NCBI RefSeq assembly: GCF_021018895.1 | Contig: NC_079384.1 | Location: 6,371,140-6,435,139 of the forward strand | DNA from: Seriola aureovittata | Lineage: Eukaryota > Chordata > Actinopteri > Carangiformes > Carangidae | DNA: 64,000 bases | Direction: 5' to 3' | In this document: one piece after another, positions 52,666-64,000 of the stretch | Layout of the letters: the number at the start of each line of letters is the position of its first letter | How positions within the stretch are numbered: position 1 is the stretch's first letter | Notes under the pieces: model-generated | What the model saw: only the letters and a program-made list of their open reading frames with translations | What the model was told of the DNA's origin: nothing | Databases searched by the model: none | Program-made: the position numbers and the translations under genes

Positions 52666-53989
52666 CCATTTTTAACAGGAAGGCTACAAACTGAGGACGT
52701 ATTGAACTGATGTCCTGTTGAGTTGAACTGTAGGAAAAGTGGGAAATGTAAGTTCCAGTGTGTCTGTAATTTGAACATTTCAGCCTCTTCTGCTTTGATT
52801 GTAACCACTTTTTAATATCTGGCTCTTATTAGTCTCCCAAGTTTATGTTTTAATAACGTGCAATACTAAATCACTGAAGTCCCCCTTTAATGCAAGCCTC
52901 AAATAGTACATTCAAAAAGATTTATTACTAGCCTTCAAACATCTTACAGACTTGACTGATATCACTAATTCAGCTGCGGATATTACTGTTTACTGCCACT
53001 GAAATGCAGTCTATTATATTACACCATCATCAACAGGAAGGGAAATTGTACATGACAGATACAAAAGACGGTATCTGTGCTTAATTTCTTTGTGGTCTGA
53101 ACTAATAAAAACCATCATCTTTTGTATTCTTCGGTTTTGTGCGTAACTGCTTTCATATGGTGTTTAGTTAAGGCCACCATGCTGCCAGTGTAACAGTCTC
53201 ACTGTTTTTCTGAGACAACTGTTAAAATCAGCTAAATCATGTTATTTTATTCCTCACCCAAGCTACAAGTAGATACAGATAAATGACACACCTGAAAAAG
53301 GAAAATAAAACCCAGTGGAGGACACATTACTGCTGGAGCTGAGGGCCTTAATCTCCTGTTGACAGACGCTGTGTTATCAGATGAGCCACTGTGGCGGGTT
53401 TAATCTGGAGGCCTGATATCATCGCCTCAGCCTGACGGAGCGGCTGTGAGGCCGACTGATAGACCTGCTATCTCCACACAATCCGAGTCCATCTTAACAC
53501 TGACAAATTAGTCCCTTCATGGTGGGCTTTACTGGAGCTGGTCATTCAGGCGAGTGGAGGGAGAAACGTGACAAATGTTCACCACTGTGCTATGTAATTA
53601 TAACAGGCTAAAGAAACTATTAATGAGCTTTAAATGATGTAAAATTCAACGTTTCATCTGCATCCTGTGTGTGTCTTATGATTTCATGTGCTAAGAAAAC
53701 TTGCTCCAATTACACAGCTGGTTTTACTTCATCAGAAGTAGACAGTGATCCTTAGCTGCTTTTTTTTGCTATACTTAAATATCTGACTTGCATATGTATC
53801 ATTATTATCTAATATATATCTTTTTTAAATTTTTAGTATTTGTTATTGACAGTTTGCAGTTCATATCTGTCATAAAGATGTATGTCACAAATATTATATA
53901 TATTATAATATAGTTAACTAATCAGCTCTGTTTGCTTTTTTCACAAGTGTTATTCTTTTTATCTCCCATTTAAAAAAGAAGTGATTAGT

Positions 53990-53992
<3 letters not shown>
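52666..53992. other. Intergenic, no gene seen
   Basis: No coding exon, RNA gene or named repeat recognised. Confidence 0.5.

Positions 53993-54061
<69 letters not shown>
53993..54061. repeat. (GT)n microsatellite
   Basis: About 34 uninterrupted GT units. Confidence 0.95.
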
Positions 54062-54065
<4 letters not shown>

Positions 54066-56090
54066 TTATCTATCTGCTGTAACCTTTTTGGATACAGCAT
54101 GTGACAGAGTATAATGAACCTCGTATCCAGCAGGTGGCAGTGTTCCCCAACAGATGAACTAAAACCTGCAGTGCCGCTGCCTCCCTGTCAAAATGTTGCC
54201 ACCACCTCACTTTTAAGTCCTCATGATGAGTCCATGTCTTGTTAGCTTGTTTTGTCTCCGTGATTGGCTGACACAGTCAAAAGTGGAAAAATGTGCAAGT
54301 ATTGTCTTGGTTAGGGCCAATGTGACCCATATTATCATTTGTCTTTGATTTTTGTGGTTCATTTGTGTTCTGTTTGTAAGTGTTAAAACTGAAACATCCG
54401 AGTGTCAGCTCACAATATTTGTGCCACCACAAAGAAATCTGGATATTTGTTGTTGCACACAGCGAACTCGTGAAGTTCTCATTGTGTTAAATTACCCCTA
54501 TTAAAAGATGAAAACCTTATTGCTGCAAAATTCTTGTTTTGCATAAATCACGAAAAATTTGGGAGTTCGTGTGATGACATCTACTCCAACCACAATATAG
54601 ACATTTTCGGCGCTGAACAAAAAGTGCTAATGCTAATCTGGAATGATTTGAGATCCATAGCACAAATGCTGAACACACTAAGGCTCAGTTGGATGATACT
54701 AATTGTTTCCATGTTAAAGTCTCACACACCAGAATAGATCAGATATTGTGTGAGTTAGACTCCATCCCATCTCTACAATAGAAGGCAGTTCAACCTAGTA
54801 TACAAGTAACCATAAATTATCTTAGGAGTTTGTTACTCAGCCTGAAAGCGTCCTAACTCTCTTGCTCCCTGAGTTGTTTTTCCTGTTTGGTGCCCTGTGG
54901 CACTTTAGTGTGGTTTTCTCGAGAAGCATAAATTTGGCTCTTCAAGGCTCTCTGAGAATGAAATACCACTGTCTGCCTTTGCGTGCTCAGACTGGGGGCT
55001 TTAGACCCATACTGTGGTGGTTCTGTGTCCAACAGTGTGGGACAGGCTGGTGTCATGGGATTGGCTGCACTAGTCATGAACCAAGACGAGCATGAGTGTG
55101 TGTAGTTCGTGTCTTTGTATCTCACCACCAAACACCAAGAGCAATGCCGTGTCAGCTTTCTGTTGAGGAAAGGCCTGTGATAAAGGCTGCACGCGGAGAC
55201 ACCGGCGGCCGCGTAGACGTCTTATCACAGGGGTTACACTTCGTTGGGAGGTGGTGATGTCAGGTGGCAGGGCTTCACCGGAGCTTCCTCACACACCAAC
55301 AGCAGCAGAGAAGATCTGCCTTGAGAGGCCTGTGTTAGAAGAAGCTGGTTGCTGGCTTCTTTTCTCAAAATCGCAGCGATAGGTTTTGTTTTTGGTTTTG
55401 TGTCGTAACTGTGATGAGTTGTCCCGGAAAATACCAACAAGCCTTCGATGTGATCGGTTTATTTTTCTGGCATCATTCTAAAGAACAATTCTTTTGTTGC
55501 CGATTGGGTTGAAACCAGGTGGGGCTGTTTATCGATCTTGCCTTGTCATTTGCGTATCATACAAGTAATTAGTTAGATACAGGTTATGTTAGGGTGGTTA
55601 CCGGGTGGTTATCTGTGGAATTCTTTTTCTGGCAAGAAACTTACTTCAGAGAGTAAAATGGCCTCGATGATGTGAAACATTAAGTCTGTATTTACGCGTG
55701 CGCTGTTTCCCTGTTTTCTAGAAGCAACTAAACATCTTTTGGCTTAAAGAAACAGATGGACGAGGAAATACATGAGAAGACTGATTCCACTCTCATGTCT
55801 GTAGGCTAAAAATGAAGCTACGGCTAGCAGCCTGCTATGCTACAATAGTTTGGCTCATAATCCCCACGTAGAATGACGATTTATCGTTTTCACACATCTT
55901 TAACAAAGTCAAGCTGTTTGCTGTTTGCAGTCTTTTTGCTAAGCTAAGGTAGCGCCTGCTGTAGCTTCATAGTTAATGTACAGACATGAAAGTGGTATCA
56001 ATCTTTTTGTCTAACACTCAGAAATGAAAGTGAAGTTAATTCCCAAGTTGATGAATGTTTCCTTTAAATGATCCATTACGTGGGTCATTG
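54062..56090. other. Intergenic, no gene seen
   Basis: No coding exon recognised. A NotI-like gcggccgcg with local CpGs occurs at about 55203-55215 but without a clear island. Confidence 0.5.
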
Positions 56091-56119
56091 ATTATGTTGA
56101 CTCCCTCTGTCTCAGTATG

Positions 56120-57062
56120 ATTGGCAGTGAAGCTGCGAAGGCACCAAATGTGTTTCTACTATTTCGTCTTCTTCCTTAGACTTCTTCCTCTGCCGTGGGA
56201 GTCTGTGGCGCTCCCTAGAACCGTTTGGGACACGCCCGTGATACTTTTCACCAAGTTTCATGTCTTTTCCTCAAGCTCTCTAGCGCCATCAACAGGACAA
56301 AGCTGGAAGTGTGTTCACGCATGTGACTTTTGAACCGTGTTGCTGATTTTCAATAATGACATACTATTAGATTCTTTGGATCAATGTCTAATGTCAATTT
56401 TGATTCCTTTGCTTTATTGAATTTTTTGTTTTGTTTTTGTTTTGTTTTGTTTTGTTGTCTCAAACAAACTTGGTCCAATCTTCACTAAAATTGACACAGA
56501 TTATGGTCTGATCAAGCCTGACAAAAGTTATCACATGGATTTTTAATTTTCCAAAGCATTTGTCCGTCACAGCCAATTAAAAATGGCAGGGAAGCAGTCA
56601 AACAGGAAGTGAGGTCATATCTCAGCAATGCTTTTATGTATGAAAACTAAATTTCGTATATAGACTCAGGACCCCATCAGGAGGCGGCTCGCAAAATTTG
56701 GTGTCCTTTGACCTCCAGGAGGCACTGCAAAAAGAAAATTTGCATATTAGCCTTATCACTGTTGATGTGTTTGTAAAATCAAAATTCCCATGTCTGGTCT
56801 TTTACCAAAATTGACTCAGATGTTCTTCAAACCAAGCCTGACAAAACTTTTGTTGGCCTTTTCATTTGGAAAAGTGTTAATCCGTCAGAACCGACTGTAA
56901 TTGGCGACAAAGGTGCCAAACAAGAAATAAAGTCATATCTCAGCCAATCTTAAATCAGCTGACATGAAACTTGCCCTTTACATAATGACATCATGTTTCC
57001 ATGGCTTATCTGGCCGGCTGGGTTGCTTGGCCCCCACATCGCTTCTTGCAGCTATATTTGTT
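56120..57062. repeat. Degenerate tandem, interspersed-repeat-like block
   Basis: Two diverged copies of a unit of about 320 bp are visible. The word gcctgacaaaa recurs at 56516 and 56836, and gtcatatctcagc at 56614 and 56932, with similar text between (ttgac-caga, aatccgtcag, aggaagt). The block ends in ccccacatcgcttcttgcagctatatt, an ending I recall from dispersed fish repeats. No coding capacity. Confidence 0.65.
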
Positions 57063-57780
57063 TGTTGTCTTTTCCCAGCCTCTCTACAGTGCTCATCTGT
57101 TGGTTCTTAGGTCAGAACCCACGGGTCCCTAGAGGCCCATAATTGGCCCTGTTAGTGATGTTCTTGTTTGCTGGGCTCTTGTGGCTTCTTCAACACTCTC
57201 AGCCTATGGCAAGGCCCTGTTCGGTCAGATGTGCTTACTTTGTAGAGGAGCCAATCACCAATTCATTCCCAAAGCCTCAGAGGTTCAAAAGCCAAGTGCA
57301 TAATTGCCCCTTAAATCAATCTGCAAATTTCGTGGTATCCGAGCTGCAAACAGTTGGCCTGGAATCATTTATTCACAAGGAATGGCTGTCCATGGTATGT
57401 ATTTAGAGTCATAGAAAATACTACAGTGTCCTGGAGAAAATTACATTTGAGTCACGGAAGATACATTGAATTATGGGCCTGTGGTTTCCATACATCTTAC
57501 ATTAAGCTTAGTACAATTCATCCTATTTGTTCACCCTTTATGTGTATCATTGTGTTTTTTGTGGTTCTGATGGTGGTACAGGCCACACAGCAAGAGCTCT
57601 GCATCCGAGAGGTTTCCCGCTCATAGTTTGAGAATTTTTCCCTCAATCTCTCTTCATGAACTTCAGTCAGCTGCCGAGTGTGAGACAGAGAGAGACATGA
57701 GAGGCAGACAGTGCGGTTGCAGCAGTGTCACTTTAAAAAACAGACAGGACTCATCTTCCTAAGTCTCTCCACCTTAATAA
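57063..57780. other. Intergenic, no gene seen
   Basis: The open frames at 57143-57406 and 57354-57626 (plus) lack known domains and splice support. Confidence 0.45.
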
Positions 57781-57790
57781 CAGCTCCTCT

Positions 57791-57791
<1 letters not shown>

Positions 57792-57837
<46 letters not shown>

Positions 57838-57840
57838 CAC
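57792..57840. repeat. (CA)n microsatellite
   Basis: About 24 CA units with one CG interruption. Confidence 0.95.
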
Positions 57841-57884
57841 TTTGATGCCTAGGGCTTTACGAGTTCTGTTAAATGCACACCGTC

Positions 57885-58580
57885 CTGCTCGCTCCCTCTC
57901 TCTCTGTCTCTCTTTTGAGTTTTCTGTCTCTATCTCCTTCTTCCTCCTTCTCTCCCTCCTTCTGTCTTTCTCCCTCTGTCTCTTCACTCCTCCTCCTCCT
58001 CTCCTCCTCCTCTCCCTGCTGTATTTGCAGGCAGCTTTAGTGCCAGACACCCTGAGGCAGCGGTAGCGCCAGCGAGTCTTCCCACCTCTGTTTTTGTGGT
58101 GGGAGATGACATGTCGAAGCTTTGAAGGGCAGGGGAAGGGAGGGAGAGGGGGAGGGAACGGGAAGGAGGGAGCACATCACTCGGCGCGGAGGAAAAGCAA
58201 GGGACCCAGAGAGAATGTCATGTGGCCTGCAGTCAGCCCAGATATTCTCTTTCTCTCTCTCTTTCTCGGACTGTCTATGTGGGCAGGCGGGAATGGCGAC
58301 AGGAAGCAACCCCCCCCTTTCCTCCCTTCATCCTGTCCTAGCCTCCTTCAGCTCTTCACTCACTCACTCACTCACTCACTCTTCATGTCTCCCCCGCTTC
58401 ACCACCCCCTTTTCCTCTCCTCCGTCCCACCTTCCACCCCTCCGCTCATGCTCCTTCTCTCCCTTTTCTGGGCCTAGTTTCTGTTGTGTGAGTTTCCCGA
58501 GCTGCATTTGTTTTTTTTCTCCCCCCCACCCCTCCCCTCCTCCCCCCCTCCTTCTTTCGGTTTGTCTGCCTCCCTCACGC
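57885..58580. repeat. Pyrimidine-biased low-complexity block with (CACT)n
   Basis: Much of the top strand is runs of C and T (ctccctc, tcctcctcct) broken by a purine-rich stretch at 58120-58210, plus a CACT tandem at 58357-58381. Long frames on both strands come from this composition (Ser/Pro- or Arg/Glu-rich) and are not genes. Confidence 0.8.
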
Positions 58581-58620
58581 ACAGGCGTGTCCGTGCATCA
58601 TAACTCACTTGGCGTTGAAG

Positions 58621-58654
58621 TGTGCTGAGGTGTGTTGAGGTGTGTTGAGGTGTA
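58621..58654. repeat. 10-bp tandem repeat
   Basis: Three near-exact copies of tgtgttgagg. Confidence 0.9.
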
Positions 58655-60410
58655 AACTGTGAGTGAGTAGCAGACAAAACATGTTTGATTTTAGGTCCTC
58701 GGCCATTACTCATTCCCTCATGTGAGAAAGGAAAGCACCAGTACTTTTCCAAAAGTGTAGCTTCCACAAATACTTACAGTTCATATATTTTACATAAAAT
58801 GTGGTACGCAGGCCTGTGCCAGCAAAATTACTCACTCTTACTCTTACAAACATTCAGCAGAGAAATAGAACAAGCCGAATAAAATACCTGGAAGTGTGGG
58901 CTGGGCTTTCAGGTATTTAATTGTTTATATTTCCACTGAAGGAAGGCTCGGTTTGTGTACTAATTTGTGTATCACAGCAGTGGGATTAGCGCTGAGACAG
59001 ACAGGATGGGGCCACGCAGAAATGATCAAACATCCTCTCAGATACGCTCTGTTGAATGTATGTGTTATAGTCTAGCTTTGTTTGGCTCACGAAGAAAACA
59101 CAAGGCGCTCGTGGTGATTTTCTCCCAGTAAAGCGAATGAAATGATGAAAGGGGAAATAGAAGCCTCCACTGGAGTATATATATATATATAAAAAAAAAA
59201 AAAAGTTTCCACTGACTTTGATATGAGACTCTGATGGTACTTCAACCGTACCTGCCTGTTCTTATGTGGCTGGCTTCTCACCTGTGTTCTTTCAAAGTGA
59301 TCACACACAAGTTAAACATTGTAAAACATCCCCTAAAACAGAGAGAGGGACTTTTTAGATGGGTAGTTTTCAAAGTGGAGACAGAAGACACACCAATCAG
59401 TGCCCAAAGTGCTTTTTAAGTTTTATTCTTTTACTTTTCAGATCCACAAAGACGACACATGATTTGAGTTGCAGGTAAATAGCCTGAAGATAAAAACAAA
59501 AAGAGCAAGTTGCCTTTTCTGGCTTAGATGAGCTCAGTCGATGCTGAAACGTGTGTGTGCGTGTGCGTGTGCGTTTGTGTCTGTCTCGCTGTATGACATA
59601 CTATTTGTGTTTGCATTTGTTTGTATGGATTGTATCACTGCAGGCCAGTTTGATATTTCGAGTCATTACCAGCGTCAGAAAGAGAAGAGATTACAGGTTA
59701 CAGCAGCAATAACACACACTATTAGGAAGACAAGGTGTTATTATGCCTCTGGTGTCAGGTGAGATGTCAGAGCAACTAGTCTGTGTCATTCTTACAATTG
59801 CTGGATCAGCAGGCTTACACAGTAACAAGTGAGTAATACAAACAACATTAACAAGGACGCAGCCCTATAAATCCTTTTCTGAACCTTAATCTGACCTAAA
59901 TTTCATTTTCTGTTTGTTTGATTATTCGAGACATTAAGTTCCTGATTTCAAAGCAACAATAGATAAAGTTTGACACAATATGGTATTTTTAAATGTCTGG
60001 TTGCGTAACTTGTCATCACATTGCAACACTGCTTTGGTTAGAGGCACAAACTGCTGTTACGGTGCAGTTTTTTCTTTCACTTTCAGATTTGAAATTTTCT
60101 ATGAGAACTCTTCCCTTTACAATACAGTAAGTGTGTTAAAAGCATTAAGAAAATGCTCACGGCCGCAAATGTGAATGAGCACATAAATTTCGCCTGCCTC
60201 TTTTTTTTTTTTTTTTTTCCCCTTCGTCTTTCTTGTTGCGTCTAAATTTTCCATGCCTGGCCTCCCTACTGCTGAGAGTGCTGTTCCTCGAAGCCGCAGT
60301 GTATTTTGAAGCAAGGTCGGGAGAGAGCCAGAGACTCCAAAATCAGGCACAAGACTCCCAGTGTTCCACTGTTCGGCTTGCTCTTGGCACCGACTCCTGA
60401 CCAGAGAGGT
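58655..60410. other. Intergenic, no gene seen
   Basis: No coding exon recognised. A short (TA)n occurs at about 59176-59192 and a poly(T) at about 60201-60218. Confidence 0.5.
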
Positions 60411-60429
60411 CTAGCTAGCCACAGCCACT

Positions 60430-60488
60430 GTGTATGTGTGTGTATGTTTGTGTGTGTGTGTGTGTGCGTGTGTATGTGTGTGTTTGTG
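60430..60488. repeat. (TG)n-rich imperfect microsatellite
   Basis: TG units interspersed with TA, CG and TT. Confidence 0.85.
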
Positions 60489-60653
60489 TATGAACCTATA
60501 TATATAGCCCTGCCCCCTCCCAACTTCAAACCTATATAGAAATAGCTTTGGTTGACTAATTTATGGGCTCTCCCACATTGAAACAGTACCTGTGTGAGTC
60601 AGAAAGGCTTCGAGCACAGTTTCTGTTGGAAGAATTTTCAGTTTTTGTTTTTA

Positions 60654-60670
60654 TCCCCCCCCCCCCCCCT
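60654..60670. repeat. Poly(C) run
   Basis: Seventeen-base tract of almost only C, an error-prone homopolymer. Confidence 0.85.
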
Positions 60671-61189
60671 CCCAATCCTTTCCCCATCAGATACACACAG
60701 TCTCCCCAGCAAGTAATGTATACATGTAACTGAAGTGGAGGTGGGCCCAGATGTACTGGAGTTTGACAAATCTGAACACACACAAGCAATTCAGGGGAGC
60801 TCTTCTAAATTGGTTCCATTCCTTGGCTGACAGTGGTGAGGTCATCCCCCACAGAAAAAGAGTCTGAGCTGGTGATTCTGACAACGCTCGGATTTCATAC
60901 TTTCCCTGTTGCTGTCATTACAGACCATCATACAAAATGTCAGGTCTTTACAGGAGGATAGTCTGTCTTCAACCATAACCTGTTCTGAAAGATGGACCTA
61001 CAGCATTGTGTTTTAAGAAAGAAAGAGAAAACGGTGTTGGGGGGATGGGGGTGGACCACACATCAAAACCTCACACTCGATTAACACATATGGATCTGAC
61101 ATTAATCCTGACGGTTCCTTTAAGTGTGTCAATGGAAAGTCATCCATCTGTCTTCATCCTCAGACGGAATATCCACCCGGGGTCTGGAA

Positions 61190-61500
61190 GTCTAGGACGC
61201 AACACGCAAAACCACAGCGAATATAAATAAATGGCTGTATTTCTCTCCCTGCTTTTGTCTGGTCAGGACACTCCGACGAGAGCCTGCCAAGTTGTGCATC
61301 TACATTTGGGTTTGGCTGTTCCCCTCTCCCGACAGCTCGGCCCGGGCCAAACCACAGGAAAAGGAAGCGAAAGGTCCTCTCTGAAGGGCTTATAAAATAT
61401 TGTCCCGGGTAAAAAATGGCCGACGTGAATGGCAACATTCAGTCCCTCCATTACAAACAAAAGGCCTTTGAAGGAGAGACACGGGGTAGTTTTTCTCCCT
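61190..61500. promoter_or_regulatory. Candidate conserved-type non-coding element
   Basis: High-complexity sequence without an open reading frame of interest, containing a RUNX-like aaccaca (61349-61355), a Sox-like ttacaaacaa and a TCF-like ctttgaa (61466-61472). It lies in the stretch that in other vertebrates leads to DLX4/DLX3. Conservation is not shown by the sequence alone. Confidence 0.3.
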
Positions 61501-61734
61501 TTGCCGCCCAAACCTTCGTCTTTTACTGTTTATTGGCTCTGCCATGGCGTAGTTATGGTTTCAAATTACCTGTAAATACCATCTAATATTAATATTACAC
61601 ATATAGAGCATATTTCTAAAATTCTGCACATTCAGATCAGGTTTTAATGCCTGCACGTGACAAACTGTTAAGTCATATGTTTGTCTAATTTTCTCAACCA
61701 ATGACTCGAGTTACAGCCACCACAGTTTGATCTG

Positions 61735-61890
61735 ATATCAGTCACATGGGATTAGAGCTTCCCTGGTTCAAATCCACGAAGCAGCTGCAGGAAAATCTTA
61801 GTTCAGAAGAGGTGATTCACTTCTTTCAGATGTGCCTTTGAGCAAGACATTCAAACCCTTAACTCCTCCAGTGGAGCTGCTTCGCTGAGC
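61735..61890. repeat. tRNA-derived SINE remnant
   Basis: A near-perfect polymerase III B-box word ggttcaaatcc (61765-61775) is followed 55 nt on by tgtgcctttgagcaagacat and cccttaactcctccagtggagctgc, the typical body of fish tRNA-SINEs. No convincing A box, so not a tRNA gene. Confidence 0.5.
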
Positions 61891-62195
61891 AACGGAATTA
61901 GTTTGTGGTTTTTCTCTGGCATCGCTGGAAACTCGTGGATTAAGAAAACATTGGAGAGAAGAGGAATTTATGTTGGGGGTCCTACTTACAGAAATCATTT
62001 TGGGAAACGCTTATTCACTTTCTCGCCAAGAATCAGATGAGACCGATACTACTATCGCAAGGGTGGCGTCAATCTTCTCAGCTAACGCCCAGCAAGGAAG
62101 TGAATTTCCCAAAGTGTCACACTATTTCTTTAATTACTACTGTGTATTACTGCACCAACTAAAAAAAAGTTAGTGCAAAACTAATTTGGTACATG

Positions 62196-62200
<5 letters not shown>

Positions 62201-62248
<48 letters not shown>
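62201..62248. repeat. (CAG)n/(GCA)n trinucleotide repeat
   Basis: Sixteen uninterrupted GCA units in intergenic DNA. No open reading frame of a recognised gene covers it. Confidence 0.95.
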
Positions 62249-62467
62249 CACTAGTAGTAATATAAACACTTCACAGTTAGAATCTCCTGAATAAAATAAT
62301 AATAATAAAAAATAAAAAAAACATTTAGAAACTGTTGGATGCCACTTCAGGGTTCAAGTGCCAGAAATCCAAACCCTGAAATCTGTTCCACAGCAACTGC
62401 AAATAGCTGTTAACCAGTGCGCAGTTTACCTGCAGTGCAAATGCGCAGCCGTGAAATTGAAGTGATA

Positions 62468-62498
62468 TGTGGTGGTGGTGGCGGTGGTGGTGGTGGTA
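62468..62498. repeat. (GGT)n trinucleotide repeat
   Basis: About ten GGT units with one GGC. Confidence 0.9.
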
Positions 62499-62954
62499 AG
62501 CACCTCTTCCATTTCAGTGTTTTTCCATCTCTTGTCCATGGAGGTTTGCCCTCCCTCCAACATACACACAAACACACATATATAATACAAACCAATGTCA
62601 CAAATACTTAAAATCAAGCAGTAAAGCAAACTAATCACCCTCTACACACACAGATACAAACCAAACACGCAAACGTGCACCACACACATCCTCCCACCCT
62701 CTGTCTCTCTCCTTGACAACGTCTGTGACACCTTATAGCTGCGCGGTGTGCGTGCATGGAGTCTTATGGATCTCCTTGTAATCATAAGAACACATTTGGA
62801 GTGTGTTTTCGGTGCATGTGCACATACCTACAGACACGTGTGTGCACTGTATCTAGACACGGAGGTGCATGAATGCATGGCTTAATGCACCAGTGCATGC
62901 AGTATACGCACGCATGAGGTGTCTGTTTGTGTGAGGGCTCGCTGTCCCCATGTG

Positions 62955-62955
<1 letters not shown>

Positions 62956-62997
<42 letters not shown>
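62956..62997. repeat. (TG)n microsatellite
   Basis: About 20 TG units. Confidence 0.95.
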
Positions 62998-62998
<1 letters not shown>

Positions 62999-63002
62999 AG
63001 GG

Positions 63003-63220
63003 CCATCTGGTCACCCTTGCCATGCCGTGGTCCCTGTGAAGTGCTGTCAGCATGGCCGTTGTGGTCTCCCGTGGCGACTGGAGGCTTGCTGCACAGCACT
63101 TCCAGCCCAGGCAGCCGACCTCAGAAAAGGAAATTTGGGTCGCTCAAATGGAGGGGTTGCTCCCGAGCTATTTACAGAGCCCTGTACCGGTCCAGCGCCA
63201 CCCACGATATTCCATATGAG
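63003..63220. other. High-complexity non-coding segment
   Basis: GC-balanced sequence between simple repeats with no convincing exon. A frame on the plus strand runs through it (62927-63262) but starts inside the TG repeat and has no family signature. Confidence 0.3.
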
Positions 63221-63424
63221 AAGCAGTGTGTGTGTGGTGCCTGTGGTGTGCTGTGTGTGTGAGTATTGGGGGGTGGGGGGGGGATGAATGGGGTTAGCAG
63301 GGTAAGTTTGTGTGTACTTGTGTCAGTGTGTATGTGAATACATGTGCTTTTATGAGGAAATGCAGTCTTTACATTCATGGCTGCAGGCATGTGTAGTGTG
63401 TTCTGGGACACAAACGCACGTGTA

Positions 63425-63540
63425 TTTAACGCTTTATTAAAACCAATTATACCCCATTATCAGAAACAATTTATCTTTATAAACTGCAGCCAATTAGCCT
63501 GAATAATTAGCAACAAAGGTAAACAGTATACCTTTACATA
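63425..63540. promoter_or_regulatory. Candidate homeodomain-motif cluster
   Basis: AT-rich but non-repetitive sequence with caattag (63491-63497), taattag (63504-63510) and aacaaagg (63512-63519) close together, words typical of homeodomain and Sox/TCF sites. Function is inferred. Confidence 0.3.
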
Positions 63541-64000
63541 CACTGAATCACTAACACTCCACATTCATATACTGTAAGAACAGAAACCACAAACATGTTC
63601 CAGGAATCATGAATCATAAATCACTGTCAGATTAATGGATACTATATCTAAAGAGTGCAAACCGAAGCTGAGATGTAGGCGATTCTTTTCTAACCTTGCC
63701 TGTATAAACATCTGGGGCGTCATGGTTGCTGATCATGGAAATACGATGAGGATACGGAGAAGAGTGGAGCCTCAGATTAATGAGAAACCTGCCTGTAGGA
63801 AACTTTGGTTCAAGTGAGATCATGGGCATTTCTCTTTTGATGCCCATCAATTGGGTTTAGTGGTTTTCTAGTTGAGCGCTGTAGACTTGGGGGATAATGC
63901 TGAAACAGGACTGTGGATCCTTTCGTCAGAACGCTGAGGATTTGATTGAGTATTTTCACAGTGATAAACCACATCACGCCTACTGCAGACAAACATGTCT
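63541..64000. other. Right edge, no gene seen
   Basis: No coding exon or RNA gene recognised up to the window end. Confidence 0.5.

Noticed and set aside
57751..58767. Several overlapping open frames rich in Ser/Pro/Leu or Arg/Glu
   Set aside because: They come from the pyrimidine-biased low-complexity block and have no splice or domain support.
61735..61800. Possible tRNA gene with B box ggttcaaatcc
   Set aside because: No A box, no cloverleaf pairing and a SINE-type body follows, so it is scored as a SINE remnant.
62927..63262. 111-codon plus-strand frame near the right end
   Set aside because: Begins with translated TG repeat, and the remainder lacks any family signature.

Overview
The window is vertebrate nuclear DNA and almost certainly teleost. 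Genes are split into many exons with GT-AG introns, intergenic DNA carries long CA/TG, AT and CTTT microsatellites, and dispersed repeats of a kind familiar from bony-fish genomes are present. No bacterial, viral, CRISPR or complete transposon gene was recognised.

Six protein-coding genes can be reconstructed exon by exon. From left to right: (1) a minus-strand EF-hand/WD40 protein of the WDR49/WDR64 family (stop near 487, start 10714); (2) a plus-strand 54-exon myoferlin-type ferlin (12553-34868, 2058 aa); (3) minus-strand aarsd1, a trans-editing alanyl-tRNA deacylase (39254 down to 36343, 412 aa); (4) minus-strand ptges3l, a p23-like protein (41851 down to 40188, 158 aa); (5) plus-strand kat7/HBO1, a MYST histone acetyltransferase (42871-48886, 555 aa); (6) minus-strand tac4, a tachykinin precursor encoding two amidated peptides (50616 down to 49454, 131 aa).

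Two gene pairs start head to head and may share promoter DNA: WDR/ferlin (1.8 kb apart) and ptges3l/kat7 (1.0 kb). ptges3l and aarsd1 lie in tandem, as in mammals, where a readthrough transcript is known. kat7 and tac4 converge tail to tail. PTGES3L-AARSD1 and KAT7-TAC4 both map to human 17q21 but several megabases apart, so the fish segment brings together genes of one ancestral block. A myoferlin-type ferlin inside that block is not the human arrangement (MYOF is on chromosome 10), which suggests a fish-retained paralogue.

The last 13 kb (50.7-64.0 kb) contains no gene I can recognise. It holds microsatellites, a degenerate tandem repeat, SINE remnants and a few non-repetitive patches with clustered homeodomain, TCF/LEF or RUNX-like motifs. 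In mammals the next genes beyond TAC4 are DLX4 and DLX3, so this stretch is a reasonable place to look for cis-regulatory elements.

I found no undescribed multi-gene system. The most noteworthy observations are a 162-bp TG tract that forms the whole 3' end of a ferlin intron (branch point probably about 175 nt away), an in-frame 39-nt ferlin exon with a weak donor that matches a known alternative exon of ferlins, a kat7 lacking the N-terminal segment of the long human isoform, and a perfect 20-bp hairpin in a WDR intron.
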